Assembly: GCA_000806155.1 (NCBI GenBank)
Contig: JWKX01000010.1
Span: 1-34,470, forward strand
From: an archaeon GW2011_AR18
GTDB taxonomy: Archaea > Nanobdellota > Nanobdellia > SCGC-AAA011-G17 > GW2011-AR18
Direction: 5' to 3'
Length of the DNA: 34,470 bases
Of the stretch, positions 22,177 to 32,300 are shown piece by piece. Within the stretch, counting starts at the first letter, position 1. Each line of letters starts with the position of its first letter. The notes under the pieces are model-generated. The model was not told the origin of the DNA and did no database searches. It saw nothing but the letters and a program-made list of their open reading frames with translations. Made by a program: the position numbers and the translations under genes.

Positions 22177-23049
22177 ATGGGATTATTTAATTTGTTTGAT
22201 AAAAAAGAAAGGTTTTCTATAAGAAATAAAGATTATATAATAATAAATAAAAGTTATTGTAATAAACTTATTTTAGATAAAGTTAATGATATAATCTATG
22301 AAGTATTAAATTCAGAAAATATTGTTAAAAAACTGCCAGGGATAACTTTCATTTTAAATAATAAAAATCAGAAATCTCATGGTAGCATTAAGACATATGC
22401 CATAATGAAAGGCAAGGTTATTATTCGCCTAAATATTTTTGATGATATTGATTTAAAAAGTATTAAATTTACTTTGCTTCACGAATTAGCTCATGCTTGG
22501 GATTATATGAATAAGAGTAATATCTTAAAATCTCATTTTAAATTTTTTGATTTAAGTTTCTGGACTATTGATAGAAAAATTATGAGATTCAGAGAGGTTA
22601 TTCATATTTATTTTAGTGGTTTAAAATCTGAAGGTTTAGCTATATATTATGAAGGTTACAAGGATTGTCAAGTTTATGATAGGGATCTTTTCTTTGATTT
22701 ATATAATATGGCTTATTCTGATGCTAAGCATAATAAGAAAATCTTTAATGAGATACTTCATAATATTAAAGGAAATAATAAAGAACTCTATACTGAGATT
22801 AGTTATCATACTATAGGTTTTCACATGTTTTATTCTATAATCTATCTTAATCTTAGTCATAATATGGAATTTAATGCTCTTGCGAAAATGGGATATGCTG
22901 AATTTATTAGAAAATATGAACTCACTATGTGGAAATTTGGATATGCTCCAATAATATCATTAAATAGCGGAAGAGGTATAATAGACTATAAGAAATTATT
23001 AAATGAATGGGCAGCTGTTGCAAAGAATGAGGGTATAGAAAAGTTCTAA
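22177..23049 (+). CDS. HEXXH zinc metallopeptidase-like protein
   Basis: This 290-residue protein has no signal peptide, so it is probably cytosolic. L-L-H-E-L-A-H-A-W-D-Y at 100-110 gives the zinc-binding H102-E103-x-x-H106, and S-E-G-L-A-I-Y-Y-E at 151-159 offers E152 as third ligand, a gluzincin-like arrangement seen in many uncharacterised peptidases. The rest is Ile/Asn/Lys-rich and matches no family I know. Substrate is unknown. It is monocistronic, with an AT-rich promoter about 30 nt upstream. Confidence 0.65.
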   Translation: MGLFNLFDKKERFSIRNKDYIIINKSYCNKLILDKVNDIIYEVLNSENIVKKLPGITFILNNKNQKSHGSIKTYAIMKGKVIIRLNIFDDIDLKSIKFTLLHELAHAWDYMNKSNILKSHFKFFDLSFWTIDRKIMRFREVIHIYFSGLKSEGLAIYYEGYKDCQVYDRDLFFDLYNMAYSDAKHNKKIFNEILHNIKGNNKELYTEISYHTIGFHMFYSIIYLNLSHNMEFNALAKMGYAEFIRKYELTMWKFGYAPIISLNSGRGIIDYKKLLNEWAAVAKNEGIEKF

Positions 23050-23144
23050 ATTTATATCTTATACTAAAAAATTTAATGTTATACTCGCAATTTTTTCAAT
23101 ATTTTTCACATAACACTTATAAAGTTTAAAATTAATATATTATC

Positions 23145-23330
23145 ATGGTTAATCACGAACTAAATCATGAAAAAAGTTTTAATTGGAGGGAATTTTTTAA
23201 AATATTTGGTGGTATTTTCTTAATGTGTGCTGGTGTTAGTATTGGAGTTTATTTTAAAGGAGAATTATTACCATTAATAATAGGTTTTGGTATTAGTGCT
23301 TTTGGTGCTGCTATATTATTTACTGACTAA
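23145..23330 (+). CDS. 61-residue two-helix membrane protein
   Basis: A charged, His-containing start (N-H-E-L-N-H-E-K-S-F-N-W-R-E-F) is followed by two hydrophobic helices at about 17-34 and 39-58 with little between. TATA-like ACTTATAAAG lies about 30 nt upstream. The next gene begins three bases after its stop. Function unknown. Confidence 0.6.
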   Translation: MVNHELNHEKSFNWREFFKIFGGIFLMCAGVSIGVYFKGELLPLIIGFGISAFGAAILFTD

Positions 23331-23332
23331 AA

Positions 23333-23584
23333 ATGGAAAAAATAGAATTAAAGAAAAATGTTCTGGATCTTGAATATAATCACGAATCTCACAAATCAGG
23401 CATATTTTTGGCTCTTACAACTACAGGTATTCTTGGTTTTTTCGGGAATATTTTGTTATTAAAGAATTCACTATTTATTATTGGGTTGTTTGTCACACTT
23501 TTTGTTATATTATTAAGTGTTGTTGCATATTATAAATGTTCAAAGAGAATGAAGTTGATTCTTTATCAGATTGAAAACCTTTAA
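23333..23584 (+). CDS. 83-residue two-helix membrane protein
   Basis: The N-terminal 22 residues are charged (E-K-I-E-L-K-K-N-V-L-D-L-E-Y-N-H-E-S-H-K-S), followed by helices at about 24-43 and 46-68 and a basic end. The N-H-E-x-H-K element recalls N-H-E-L-N-H-E-K of the previous protein, so the two may be diverged duplicates. They are adjacent in one operon. Function unknown. Confidence 0.55.
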   Translation: MEKIELKKNVLDLEYNHESHKSGIFLALTTTGILGFFGNILLLKNSLFIIGLFVTLFVILLSVVAYYKCSKRMKLILYQIENL

Positions 23585-23625
23585 TAAATACCAGAGCTTT
23601 CTTCTTTTAAAAGATGTGATAATTT

Positions 23626-24099
23626 ATGATGTTCAAGACTCATTTAGCATTTGGTTTTCTTATATCATTATTGGTTGTAAAATTCTTTTCTGTTCCTTAT
23701 CCTTTATTGTTTATTCCTTTAGTTACTATCCTTAGTGGGTTGCCTGATATTGACCATCCTAAAAGCAAGTATGGGAGGAAATTATTTTTCTTGTCTATTC
23801 CTATCTCATTATTCTTTAAACATCGTGGTTTTTTCCACTCTATTTTTCCTCCTTTGATTGGTTTTTTCCTTCTTCAGTATTTTGGGATGCCTTTCTTAGG
23901 ATTGGCTTTGGTTGTAGGTTATTGTTCTCATCTCTTAGGTGATTGTGTTACTAAGGAGGGTATTAATTTCTTGCATCCTTTCTCTACTTTCAGGATTCAG
24001 GGTCCTATTACTACTGGTCATGTTATAGAATCTTTTTTATTTGTTATTATCATGTTGGCTAATGCTTATTTTATACTTAATATTCTGAATATTTTATGA
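23626..24099 (+). CDS. YdjM/DUF457-like membrane-bound metal-dependent hydrolase
   Basis: This 157-residue protein has four or five membrane segments. Conserved family positions are present: T-H-L-A-F-G (H6), L-P-D-I-D-H-P (D41, D43, H44), K-H-R-G-F-F-H-S (H66, H71), and S-H-L-L-G-D-C-V-T-K-E-G (H102, D106), then L-H-P-F. These His/Asp residues are the predicted metal ligands of the YdjM family, whose substrate is unknown. Two ATGs start the frame (23626, 23629); GTGAT lies upstream. It stands at the head of a lipid/envelope cluster. Confidence 0.8.
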   Translation: MMFKTHLAFGFLISLLVVKFFSVPYPLLFIPLVTILSGLPDIDHPKSKYGRKLFFLSIPISLFFKHRGFFHSIFPPLIGFFLLQYFGMPFLGLALVVGYCSHLLGDCVTKEGINFLHPFSTFRIQGPITTGHVIESFLFVIIMLANAYFILNILNIL

Positions 24100-24133
24100 A
24101 TAGTTTTATATAACTCTTAATTTTAGTTTTATT

Positions 24134-24589
24134 ATGTTATTAAATGAGAGGATAGAATCAGCTTTTCGTGACGCTAGTGCTTTAGGTAGTCATGTTTTTG
24201 TCTTTATTTTGATAGTATTTGCTTATCTTATAGGATTAAAACTATTGTCTTTGCAATTATTAGTTGCTGTTGTATTGTCTTATTTTATTATCATGATCAT
24301 AAGGACTTTTTATTTTAGGAACAGGCCTGTTAAGGAAAAGTTTAATTCTTTTTTCTCTAAGATTGATTCTTCATCTTTTCCAAGTGCTCATTCATCAAGG
24401 GGGATTATTATACTAATATTATTATCAAAATATTTTAATAATCTTTATCTAACATTATTTTTATCATTCTGTACCTTGGTTTTGATTTATTCAAGATTGC
24501 GTCTTAAAAAACATTTCTTTTCTGATATTTTAGCTGGCGCAATATTGGGAGTAGTGATATCATTATTTGTTCTGAGGGTTGTTCAATGA
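24134..24589 (+). CDS. PAP2-family membrane phosphatase
   Basis: This 151-residue protein has three or four helices. The acid-phosphatase signature is complete in order: R57...R64-P65 (first motif, with Arg for the usual Lys), F-P-S-A-H at 82-86, and S120-R121-x5-H127-x3-D131. H86 would give the phosphotransfer, and H127/D131 the activation. It likely dephosphorylates a lipid phosphate or prenyl diphosphate. Its last bases overlap the next ATG (ATGA), so it probably acts with the phosphatidyltransferase, for example removing phosphate from an archaetidyl-glycerol-phosphate-type product (inference). Confidence 0.85.
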   Translation: MLLNERIESAFRDASALGSHVFVFILIVFAYLIGLKLLSLQLLVAVVLSYFIIMIIRTFYFRNRPVKEKFNSFFSKIDSSSFPSAHSSRGIIILILLSKYFNNLYLTLFLSFCTLVLIYSRLRLKKHFFSDILAGAILGVVISLFVLRVVQ

Positions 24590-25101
24590 AAAGATCAATT
24601 TTTAATATTCCGAATTTATTTACATCATTGAGGATTTTATTACTTCCATTTCTTGTATATTATATTAATTTACACAATACTTTCATGTCTTTGATATTTA
24701 TAATTATTATAACATCAACTGATTTTTTTGATGGTTTTTTTGCTAGGAGATTTAATCAGGTCACATCTTTTGGTGCTAAGTTTGATACTGTTGCTGATGC
24801 CTCTTTTATGGTTGTATCTCTATTGTCTTTGGTTAATGCTGATTATATTTTATTCTCTTTAGCTTTGATTATTATCTCTCCAAAGATTATCAGTTTAGTT
24901 ATGATCCAGAATCTGAATCTTTACAAATACTCAGCTCCTCTGCCAGCTAAACTTGCTGCTGTTTTTGTATATATTGCTTTAGTTTTGATAGTAGTTGAGA
25001 TTAATATTCTATATATTTACTATTGTATAATTATTTCTTATATTTTTTCTTTATGGCAATGGTATAATATGATTAAAAACAGGAAAAAGTACTCTTCATA
25101 A
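24586..25101 (+). CDS. CDP-alcohol phosphatidyltransferase family protein
   Basis: This 171-residue protein has five or six helices. The catalytic signature D46-F-F-D49-G50-F-F-A53-R54 ... G63-A-K-F-D67-T-V-A-D71 fits D-x2-D-G-x2-A-R-x8-G-x3-D-x3-D exactly. Family members join a CDP-activated lipid (CDP-archaeol in archaea) with an alcohol such as glycerol phosphate, serine or inositol phosphate. The substrate cannot be told from sequence. Coupling to the PAP2 gene points to a phosphorylated product that is then dephosphorylated. Confidence 0.88.
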   Translation: MKRSIFNIPNLFTSLRILLLPFLVYYINLHNTFMSLIFIIIITSTDFFDGFFARRFNQVTSFGAKFDTVADASFMVVSLLSLVNADYILFSLALIIISPKIISLVMIQNLNLYKYSAPLPAKLAAVFVYIALVLIVVEINILYIYYCIIISYIFSLWQWYNMIKNRKKYSS

Positions 25102-25133
25102 TATTTATAAAACAAATAAATTATATTTATGTT

Positions 25134-25787
25134 ATGATTAGTATTATTATTCCTGCATGTAATGAAGAAAAATATTTATTAGATACTATTAAGTCTATTA
25201 AGTCTCAGTCTTTCAAGGATTTTGAGATTATTGTTGTATGTGATGGGTGTACTGATAATACTCCTTTGATTGCTAAAAAACATTCTGATAAAGTTATTTT
25301 AAATAAAGAACGTAATGGTCCTACAAGACCTAAGAATCTTGGTGCTAAGAAATCTTCTGGTGATATTCTTGTTTTTCTTGATGCTGATACTCATCTGACT
25401 AAAGATGTTCTTAAAAAAATTAATGAAGTATCTGATAAGATAATTGTCGGCACTTGTAAGATTAAGCCCTCTAATAATAAATTTAAACATAGGCTTATGA
25501 TGTCTTTGAAGAATAATATTTTATGTCCTTTTGGTGTCAGCAATGGTATTATCTTCTGTAAAAAAAATGATTTCTTCAAATATAATGGTTTTAATGAAAA
25601 ATTAAAGAAAGGTGAGGATGGTCATTTTGTCCGTTTACTAAAGAAGAAAGGGCGTTTTATCATACTTAAAAATCATGTTATAAGTTCTACAAGAAGATTT
25701 GATAGTAAAGGTTATATTAGGACTTTTGGTTATTGGCTGAGGGAATATTTTAATCCTAGCAATGATGATTATGAGATTATTCGTTGA
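25134..25787 (+). CDS. GT2-family glycosyltransferase (GT-A fold)
   Basis: This 217-residue protein has the GT2 landmarks: S-I-I-I-P-A-C-N-E-E (3-12), V-V-C-D-G-C-T-D (34-41), and the DxD motif F-L-D-A-D at 81-85 for metal/nucleotide-sugar binding. The acceptor-side K-K-G-E-D-G-H-F follows further along. It has no membrane helix. Its own TATA-like element TATTTATAAA lies about 25-30 nt before the ATG. Location after the phosphatidyltransferase suggests a glycolipid or surface-glycan role. Confidence 0.82.
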   Translation: MISIIIPACNEEKYLLDTIKSIKSQSFKDFEIIVVCDGCTDNTPLIAKKHSDKVILNKERNGPTRPKNLGAKKSSGDILVFLDADTHLTKDVLKKINEVSDKIIVGTCKIKPSNNKFKHRLMMSLKNNILCPFGVSNGIIFCKKNDFFKYNGFNEKLKKGEDGHFVRLLKKKGRFIILKNHVISSTRRFDSKGYIRTFGYWLREYFNPSNDDYEIIR

Positions 25788-25788
25788 T

Positions 25789-26454
25789 TTATATTATTTT
25801 TTCATCTATCCAATAATGTTTCATAAACAGTTCTGTTCTCTTCTTATCTATTTTAGAAGCTTTTTTTAGATACTCATTAAACTCTTTTCTCCCTAATTGG
25901 AATAATATTCCTGCTTTTTGAATTGTAAGATCATAATCATCACTTTCTATTTTTAATCCTTTATTGCAACAATCTAAAGATTTTATTAATAAATTTTTGT
26001 TTTTTGTTTCAAATCCTTTAGTTAACAATACACAGCTTTTTATTTTGTACGCATTAACATATATCTCAGTATTCAGAAACTTCATGTTTATTAATTTGTC
26101 AGCTATTTTTTCAGCATCATCAGGTTTATTATGACTTTGTATAACATCCATTTTTATGTTTAATGCTTGTTCATTTTCAGGATCTAATTCTAAAGCCTTA
26201 TCTAATAATTCTAATCCTGGATCATCCATTTTCCTGTTTAGGTATTCTGTAGCATCATAAACTAGTTCATATGCTTCCAAAATATTCGAATTTTCTGAAA
26301 TGTTTATTTTTTTCTCATTATCAAATTCCTTCTGGAATTTTTTTATATCAAGCTCTTTATTATTTTTTAGATGTTCTATTAAATTCTCTCTGAACTCTCT
26401 TGATATGATATTATGTTTAAGATATAATTCTATACTAATTTCTTCTTCTTTCAT
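25789..26454 (-). CDS. TPR-like helical repeat protein
   Basis: This 221-residue soluble protein has tetratricopeptide-like repeats: one around 80-105 with G-L-E-L-L-D-K-A-L-E-L-D-P-E-N-E-Q-A-L-N, another near 160-185 (L-D-C-C-N-K-G-L-K-I-E-S-D-D-Y), and a weaker one near the C-terminus. TPRs mediate protein-protein contact; the partner is unknown. Its stop lies one base from the convergent glycosyltransferase stop. The ATG at 26454 is preceded by an AT-rich promoter shared in a divergent way with the radA leader. Confidence 0.7.
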   Translation of the reverse strand: MKEEEISIELYLKHNIISREFRENLIEHLKNNKELDIKKFQKEFDNEKKINISENSNILEAYELVYDATEYLNRKMDDPGLELLDKALELDPENEQALNIKMDVIQSHNKPDDAEKIADKLINMKFLNTEIYVNAYKIKSCVLLTKGFETKNKNLLIKSLDCCNKGLKIESDDYDLTIQKAGILFQLGRKEFNEYLKKASKIDKKRTELFMKHYWIDEKII

Positions 26455-26476
26455 AGAGTTTTTAGATATTTAATTG

Positions 26477-26486
26477 TTTATAAAAT
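26477..26486 (+). promoter_or_regulatory. possible upstream plus-strand TATA element
   Basis: TTTATAAAAT lies about 25 nt before a stretch with pairing potential, CCTGTGGA (26510-26517) with TCCACTGG (26539-26546). The element is nearly symmetric, so it could equally serve the minus-strand TPR gene. Confidence 0.25.
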
Positions 26487-26547
26487 TTTTTCTATAGGAC
26501 AGTTGATTTCCTGTGGAACCACTTTAAAATGCCTTCTCTCCACTGGA

Positions 26548-26612
26548 CACGACAAACTTGCGCGCCAGGTTTATATACTAAATTCCTTATTACTATATTT
26601 AGTTTGGTCGTG
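26548..26612. promoter_or_regulatory. radA-operon promoter bracketed by nested inverted repeats
   Basis: The BRE/TATA-like CAGGTTTATATACTA (26566-26580) is flanked by CACGACAAACT (26548-26558) and its near-perfect inverse AGTTTGGTCGTG (26601-26612, one extra base). Nested inside are ACTAAAT (26577-26583) and ATTTAGT (26597-26603), an exact 7-bp inverted repeat, and GCGCGC at 26560-26565 just upstream of the TATA. The symmetry suggests regulator binding at a recombination-gene promoter. Confidence 0.45.
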
Positions 26613-26626
26613 ATAAGACATTAACA

Positions 26627-26690
26627 GGAAAAGTTTCCCCCGAAACAAATTTCCGATAAAGTGCCTGGATTTTCCAATAATCCTTCACTT
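26627..26690 (+). ncRNA. structured 5' leader of the radA operon (two predicted stem-loops)
   Basis: Hairpin 1 nests GTTTC/GAAAC (26633-26637 with 26642-26646, loop CCCC) inside GGAAA/TTTCC (26627-26631 with 26650-26654). Hairpin 2 nests GGATT/AATCC (26667-26671 with 26679-26683) inside AAGTG/CACTT (26659-26663 with 26686-26690). Both lie downstream of the TATA at 26570 and more than 75 nt before ATG 26768, so the mRNA would have an unusually long leader for this genome. It matches no RNA family known to me. Confidence 0.35.
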
Positions 26691-26767
26691 AAGTTTATGA
26701 ATTCTGTTGATGTTTTATTTTAAACAAACAAAATTGAAAAAAAACCGATAAGGAATGGAGGAAAACT

Positions 26768-27031
26768 ATGGCAAAACCAATAAAAAAGTACAGGTCAGGT
26801 CAGTTAGAAGCCGCTATCTGGGAGAATGATAGAGAAGTGAATGGGAATATTGTTTCTTTTAAGACTGTTAGCTTAAGAAAGAGCTGGCATGATAAAGAAA
26901 AAAATATCTGGAGAGACAGTACAATCCAGTTGAGAAGAAATGACATACAGAGGGTTCTTGTTGTCTTGCAGAAGGTGCAGGAAGACTTATTATTAGCACA
27001 AGAAGGTGAAGGAGATGATGAAGATGAGTAG
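26768..27031 (+). CDS. small conserved archaeal protein cotranscribed with radA, possibly DNA-binding
   Basis: This 87-residue protein reads [18 protein letters not shown], then [28 protein letters not shown], and a helix with an acidic tail (E-G-E-G-D-D-E-D-E). The β-strands with alternating basic/aromatic residues, a C-terminal helix and an acidic tail resemble small ssDNA-binding, PC4/YdbC-like proteins, but this is by eye only. GGAATGGAGGAAAAC provides a strong ribosome site. Its end overlaps the radA start, so both are co-translated and a recombination or repair role is plausible. Confidence 0.6.
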   Translation: MAKPIKKYRSGQLEAAIWENDREVNGNIVSFKTVSLRKSWHDKEKNIWRDSTIQLRRNDIQRVLVVLQKVQEDLLLAQEGEGDDEDE

Positions 27032-29276
27032 AAAAGTTGAAATATTAGAACAAGTTCAGGAGACTATGGAAGAAGTTAAACCAGTAAAAAAACAAAATGT
27101 TATGACAGTTGAAGATCTGCCAGGTGTTGGTCCTGCAACTGCAGAAAAATTAAAAGAATCTGGTTTTGATACTTTGTTGTCTTTAGCTGTTGCATCTCCA
27201 GGTGAATTAGTTGAGGCTGGTGGTTTGACTGAGGCTACTGCTCGTAAAGTTATCAAGGCTGCTCGTGATACTATGAATATGGGTTTCGAGTCTGGTGAGG
27301 AAGTTTTCGAAAAAAGAAAAAATATTATGAAAATAACTACATGTGCTAAAGGTCTTGATGCTTTGTTTGGTGGTGGTATTGAGAGTGGTGCTATTACTGA
27401 ATGTTATGGCGAGTTTGGTTGTCTTACTCCAGATGCTAGGATAACATTAGCAGATGGTAGGGTTGTCCCTATTGGTAATATTGCAGGAAATAAAAGTGCT
27501 GGTACATATCCTATTAATATTGATGTGTTAACAAGAGAAAAAGATTCAATAATTAAGGTGAAGGCGACTAACCTATTTATTTATGACTGCAACCATGTCT
27601 TGAAAGTAATATTAAATGATGGTAGACAATTATCTGTTACACCGAATCATCCATTAATGACTGATAGAGGATGGATTGAAGCAAAGGACTTAACAGTTGA
27701 TGATAATCTAGTTATAGTAAACGATTATGAATTTAGTAAAGAAGAAGTTAAGTTAAGTGGGATAACTCCAAGTAAAAACGTTCGTGTAAAAGTTGATCTT
27801 CCTAAAAAACTAAATCCTAGACTTTCTAAAATATTAGGGTATTTAGTTGGTGAAGGTTGGAAAGAAACAAATCCCCATCTTACTGACACTGGGAATGTAT
27901 ACAGGTTAAGTTATGCATCTAAAACTAAGGTTTTATTAGATGATTGGAAGACTAATGTTAAAGAAGTTTTTGGTTTGGAAAGTAATTATAGGAGAACAGA
28001 CAAAACTTCCACTGAAACTTGGGCTATAGATTCTGTAATGGTGGGAGAATTTATGAGACAGTTTAATAATCTATATGAATTAGCTCCAAAAAAAAGAGTT
28101 CCTCAGCAGGTATTTGAGTCTCCAAAAGATGTTGTAACAGAATTTTTAGCAGCATTATATGATAGCGAAGGACACGCTCTTTTAGACTTGACAGTTAGAG
28201 AAAGGGAGCATACGAGAGTAAGTTCTAATGGCCAGCTTTTAATCTACAAATATAAATTGCCTAACTATGGGAGGGATATTGGGTTGAAAAGTTCGAGTCT
28301 TGGTTTGCTTCAAGATGTTCAAATTCTTCTGACTAAGTTGGGAATAAAATCGTGGATCAACCATTTTACGTCTAAAAAGACCTCAAAACTTACTGGCAAG
28401 AATTTTGTAGAACATAAATTGCATATAACTCAGGAAGAATCTATTAACAAATTCTATGATGAGGTTGGTAATAAGACTTTAAGAGTTAGAGATGGAATTA
28501 AAAAAGTCTTGAATAGCTATAAAAGGCATGTAAATAGTCCATTCAATTATAATAAAATAAAAGAGATTATATTGATGGAAAATCCCTTTGGCAAAGTGTA
28601 TGATATTGAAGTTCCTGAAACTCATAGTTTTATTGCTAATGGGATTTTGTCGCATAACTCAGGTAAATCTTCCATTGCTCATCAGTTAGCAGTTAGCACT
28701 CAATTGCCTAGAGAACAAGGTGGTGCTGAGGGTATGGTTGTCTGGCTTGATACTGAATCAACTTTTAGACCTGAAAGGATTAAACAGATTTGTGAAGGTC
28801 GTGGTTTAGATGTTAGCACAACACTAAAAAATATTAAAGTTGCTAGATGTTTTAATTCAGACCATCAGATGCTTCTTGCTGAGAAAGTTGAGGACTTGAT
28901 TAAAGAGGGTAATAATATAAAATTGGTTATTGTGGATTCTTTGATGTCTCACTTCAGGGCAGACTTTTCTGGACGTGGTCAGTTAGCTGATAGACAGCAG
29001 AAATTGAACAAGCACATGCATGCATTACAAAAACTTGGAACTTCTTATAATGTTGCGATTTATGTGACAAATCAGGTGATGTCAAAGCCAGATACTTTCT
29101 TTGGTGACCCTACTGCAGCTATTGGAGGGCATATTGTTGGACACAATTCAACATACCGTGTTTACTTGAGAAAAGGTAAGAAAGGTACTAGAGTTGCTAA
29201 AATGATTGATGCTCCTCATTTGCCTGACACTGAAGCTATTTTTCAAGTGACAGAAAAGGGTATTGAAGACGTTTAA
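27024..29276 (+). CDS. radA: RadA recombinase with intein
   Basis: This 750-residue precursor starts at ATG 27024 (M-S-R-K-V-E); GTG 27006 and ATGs 27015/27018 are alternatives, but AAGGAG at 27009-27014 fits 27024. The mature protein after splicing would have 337 residues, normal for archaeal RadA. A helix-hairpin-helix domain ([15 protein letters not shown]) precedes the RecA core. The P-loop G-E-F-G-S-G-K-S is interrupted by the intein after G132. Later motifs include [17 protein letters not shown] (Walker B) and T-N-Q-V. RadA forms filaments on ssDNA for homologous recombination. The start overlaps the upstream small gene by 8 bases. Confidence 0.93.
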   Translation: MSRKVEILEQVQETMEEVKPVKKQNVMTVEDLPGVGPATAEKLKESGFDTLLSLAVASPGELVEAGGLTEATARKVIKAARDTMNMGFESGEEVFEKRKNIMKITTCAKGLDALFGGGIESGAITECYGEFGCLTPDARITLADGRVVPIGNIAGNKSAGTYPINIDVLTREKDSIIKVKATNLFIYDCNHVLKVILNDGRQLSVTPNHPLMTDRGWIEAKDLTVDDNLVIVNDYEFSKEEVKLSGITPSKNVRVKVDLPKKLNPRLSKILGYLVGEGWKETNPHLTDTGNVYRLSYASKTKVLLDDWKTNVKEVFGLESNYRRTDKTSTETWAIDSVMVGEFMRQFNNLYELAPKKRVPQQVFESPKDVVTEFLAALYDSEGHALLDLTVREREHTRVSSNGQLLIYKYKLPNYGRDIGLKSSSLGLLQDVQILLTKLGIKSWINHFTSKKTSKLTGKNFVEHKLHITQEESINKFYDEVGNKTLRVRDGIKKVLNSYKRHVNSPFNYNKIKEIILMENPFGKVYDIEVPETHSFIANGILSHNSGKSSIAHQLAVSTQLPREQGGAEGMVVWLDTESTFRPERIKQICEGRGLDVSTTLKNIKVARCFNSDHQMLLAEKVEDLIKEGNNIKLVIVDSLMSHFRADFSGRGQLADRQQKLNKHMHALQKLGTSYNVAIYVTNQVMSKPDTFFGDPTAAIGGHIVGHNSTYRVYLRKGKKGTRVAKMIDAPHLPDTEAIFQVTEKGIEDV
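27420..28658 (+). mobile_element. RadA intein (P-loop insertion) with LAGLIDADG endonuclease
   Basis: This intein has 413 residues, starting with Cys ([10 protein letters not shown]) and ending I-L-S-H-N before extein Ser (S-G-K-S). Block B is [21 protein letters not shown] motifs L-G-Y-L-V-G-E-G and [10 protein letters not shown] keep acidic residues. The insertion splits Walker A, a known hot spot for inteins in archaeal RadA. The terminal residues required for splicing are all present, so it should be functional. Confidence 0.93.
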
Positions 29277-29359
29277 ACCTCTTTTTCTTTTATTTTATTA
29301 ATAGTAAACATTTTTAAATATTCACGAATATATTCCTTTAATATAAAAGGGCGTGTAAA

Positions 29360-32300
29360 TTGAAAATTTCAAAGTTTGATAAGATTAAAAAATTGAATGA
29401 GGAGATTAATATTTTAAAGTCTCATAAAGATAATATAATTGATTCTAATGATAAATACTTATTAAATAAATATACTGCTCTTATTCATAAGAAAAATATT
29501 GAATTAAATAATATTACAGAATCTAAAATTTCTAATAAAAATCTTGGTATAATATCTGTTTTTGTTATAATATTATTTGTATTCTCTCTTTTATTTTTTA
29601 ACAATGCTAAGACAGGTCTTATTGTTGGTAATGTTTCTTCTAATAAAACAATAGTCTATATTCCTTCAGAGGCTATTGGGGGTAATATTACTTTGCAATT
29701 TAATGTTGGTGATTTTATTGGTGTTGATAATTCTATTTTCATTAATGTAACATTGACTAACACTACAGGTTCTACAACAAATATATTGAATCATTCCTCA
29801 ATGTCAATCCTTCAGTTTTTTAATAATGCGTCTGAATGGTATTGCCAGAATAAGAGTTCTGAAGAATTGATATGGAATGATGTTGATAATGTTAGGGCAT
29901 GGGAGGGAACTATTAGTTTAGGTAATGGTTATAACGGTTCTGCTGGTTGTTCTAATATATATCAGGTTAATCTAAGCACATTTTTTCCACCTTTTCTTTA
30001 TGCTCCGAAATTTGTCAGCGGGCAGTCTTTTAATATTACTGTAAATTCAACATATTTTAACAGCCCAAGTAGTCGTGACACAATAATTTACAAATCTTCA
30101 TTGTTATTTTTGAACAGGCCTCCAAATATGACAAATATAAGTATTCTGCCTACTCTCCCATTGATAGATGATAACCTCACTGCTAATATAACAGGGTTAG
30201 GTGATCCTGATGAGAATTCTTTTTCTGGGGTTAATAATGTCAGTTATAATTGGTATAGAAATAATCTTCCTATAACAGTTTTAAATCTGCCGTTTACTAA
30301 TAATAAGTATTCTATTGATGAGAGGACGTCTTTTGATTTTAGTGGCAATAATCTGAATGCAAAGATAGACGGAGGAAATGGGACTACTTACACATCTGAT
30401 AACTGTACTATTGGTGGATGTTATAGGTTAAGTTCATATAGTTGGATAAACATAAGTGATCCTAGGAATTTGACTCTCGGTATGGATAATTTCACTATAG
30501 CTTTTTGGTGGGATCCTGATGGTAGGAATTTAACAGTTCTAGATGAATATTATATGATCTATAAAAGAGTTCAAAACCAAGATCCATCCTATCAGGGTAT
30601 TTGGGTTGCTGTGGGTCTTAGTTCTCAGGTAGGTGCTAATGAATTAGAATTCCAGATAAGCATATGGAATAGTTATAAAAATGATGGTATAACATTCAAT
30701 ATTAGTATACCAGGAACAAATAATCCTGGTAAGAAATTTATAGCAATAACTAATAGGTTAACTCAATCTGTAAATGGGCATACTGTTACATTATTTATTA
30801 ATGGTTCAAGCGAGAGTCTTTCTGATCTTTTCCCAATGGAAGGTATTATAAATAATACAAACAAGGATATAGTTTCATATATTGGTTCCGGTGGTGCAGG
30901 TAGTGGTATTGATGATGAATCTGGACCATATCCTCTAAGCATTAATGGTACTATTGATGAATTCCAGATATACAACAGAACTCTTTCTATTAATCAGCTT
31001 AATGCTATTTATAATAATGGTATTGGTAATTATAGTCTTATTGTTAAGGATGAACTAAAAGCAAATGAAGTTTGGAATGTCTCTGCTGTCCCTATTGATA
31101 ATGATGGCCTTAATGGTTCTAGGATTATGTCTAATTCTGTAATTCCTATATTAAGGCCTGTGCTTGTCAACCCTAGGAGTTCTAAGGTTATTATTAATCC
31201 TAAATTTAGCATGACCTTTAATTTTACTACTTTAGAATATTTGTATCTTAAGAACGCTACTATTTATGGTAATTGGAGCACTCTTGTCTTTAAGGCTAAT
31301 AATTCAAATCTTTCAGCAATAAATTCTAATTCTATTAATTCAATTAATGTAAGTGGTATAGGTAATGGCACATGGTCTTGGAATGTTGAAGTTTGTAACT
31401 CTGATCATAATTGTATACTGAATAATTCAAATTTTTCTTTTACTGCAAATAATGCTCCAAATATTTCCAGTGTTTCAATTCTCCCATCATCTCCTTCACC
31501 TACTAATGACCTTATTGCTAATATAACAGGTCTTACTGATTATGACGGTGATGAACTTGTAGCTGTCAATAATGTTAGTTATAATTGGTATGTTAATCAT
31601 TCCTCTATTACTCTATTGAATCTTCCTTTCAATGATGTCATTTATGGTTCAGAGGATAATTTTAATAATATGACTAATAGGACTATCTTTGATTTTAGTG
31701 GTAATAATCTGGAAGTTAATTTAAAGGGTATTGCTGGTTCATTGGGTCCAGGTAATAATGGAAGATTCCCTGAATTTTTCACAAAAAGATGTACTATCGG
31801 TGGATGTTACAATTTTAGTGGTGGTAGTAGTACCTCTTCTGTACATAATTTTATTAATGTTAGTGACCCAGATAATATTACAATAAGTATGGGCAAGCAT
31901 TATAGTATACTATTCTGGTTTAATAAAAATAATAAAGTTGAAGGTACACGTACAGTTTATCAAAGGGGTACAACACTCACGCCTCTAAGAATGACTATTG
32001 GAAAGACAAGCCTAAGTACAACCGTTCCATATATAATAAATGTTCTGCACACAAATAATACTCTAACTCAGAAAACTGCAAACTACTCATTTAAAGGTTC
32101 AATAGGCAACTCAATATTTATTGCAGTATTATATGATGGTGAAACCGGTAATACTACACTGATTATTAATGGTACTCTTGCTCTTGAAGCTGAAGAAGCT
32201 GATAAGTTATATGGTGCTATAAGAAATGAGAGTAGTGTTTCATCATTTTTAATAGGTTCTGGTGGTACTGCAAATACTGCTATTTTTGGTTCTATCGACG

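Noticed and set aside
27006-27023. GTG 27006 as the RadA start
   Set aside because: It lies within the upstream gene with no suitable ribosome site, while AAGGAG is well placed for ATG 27024.
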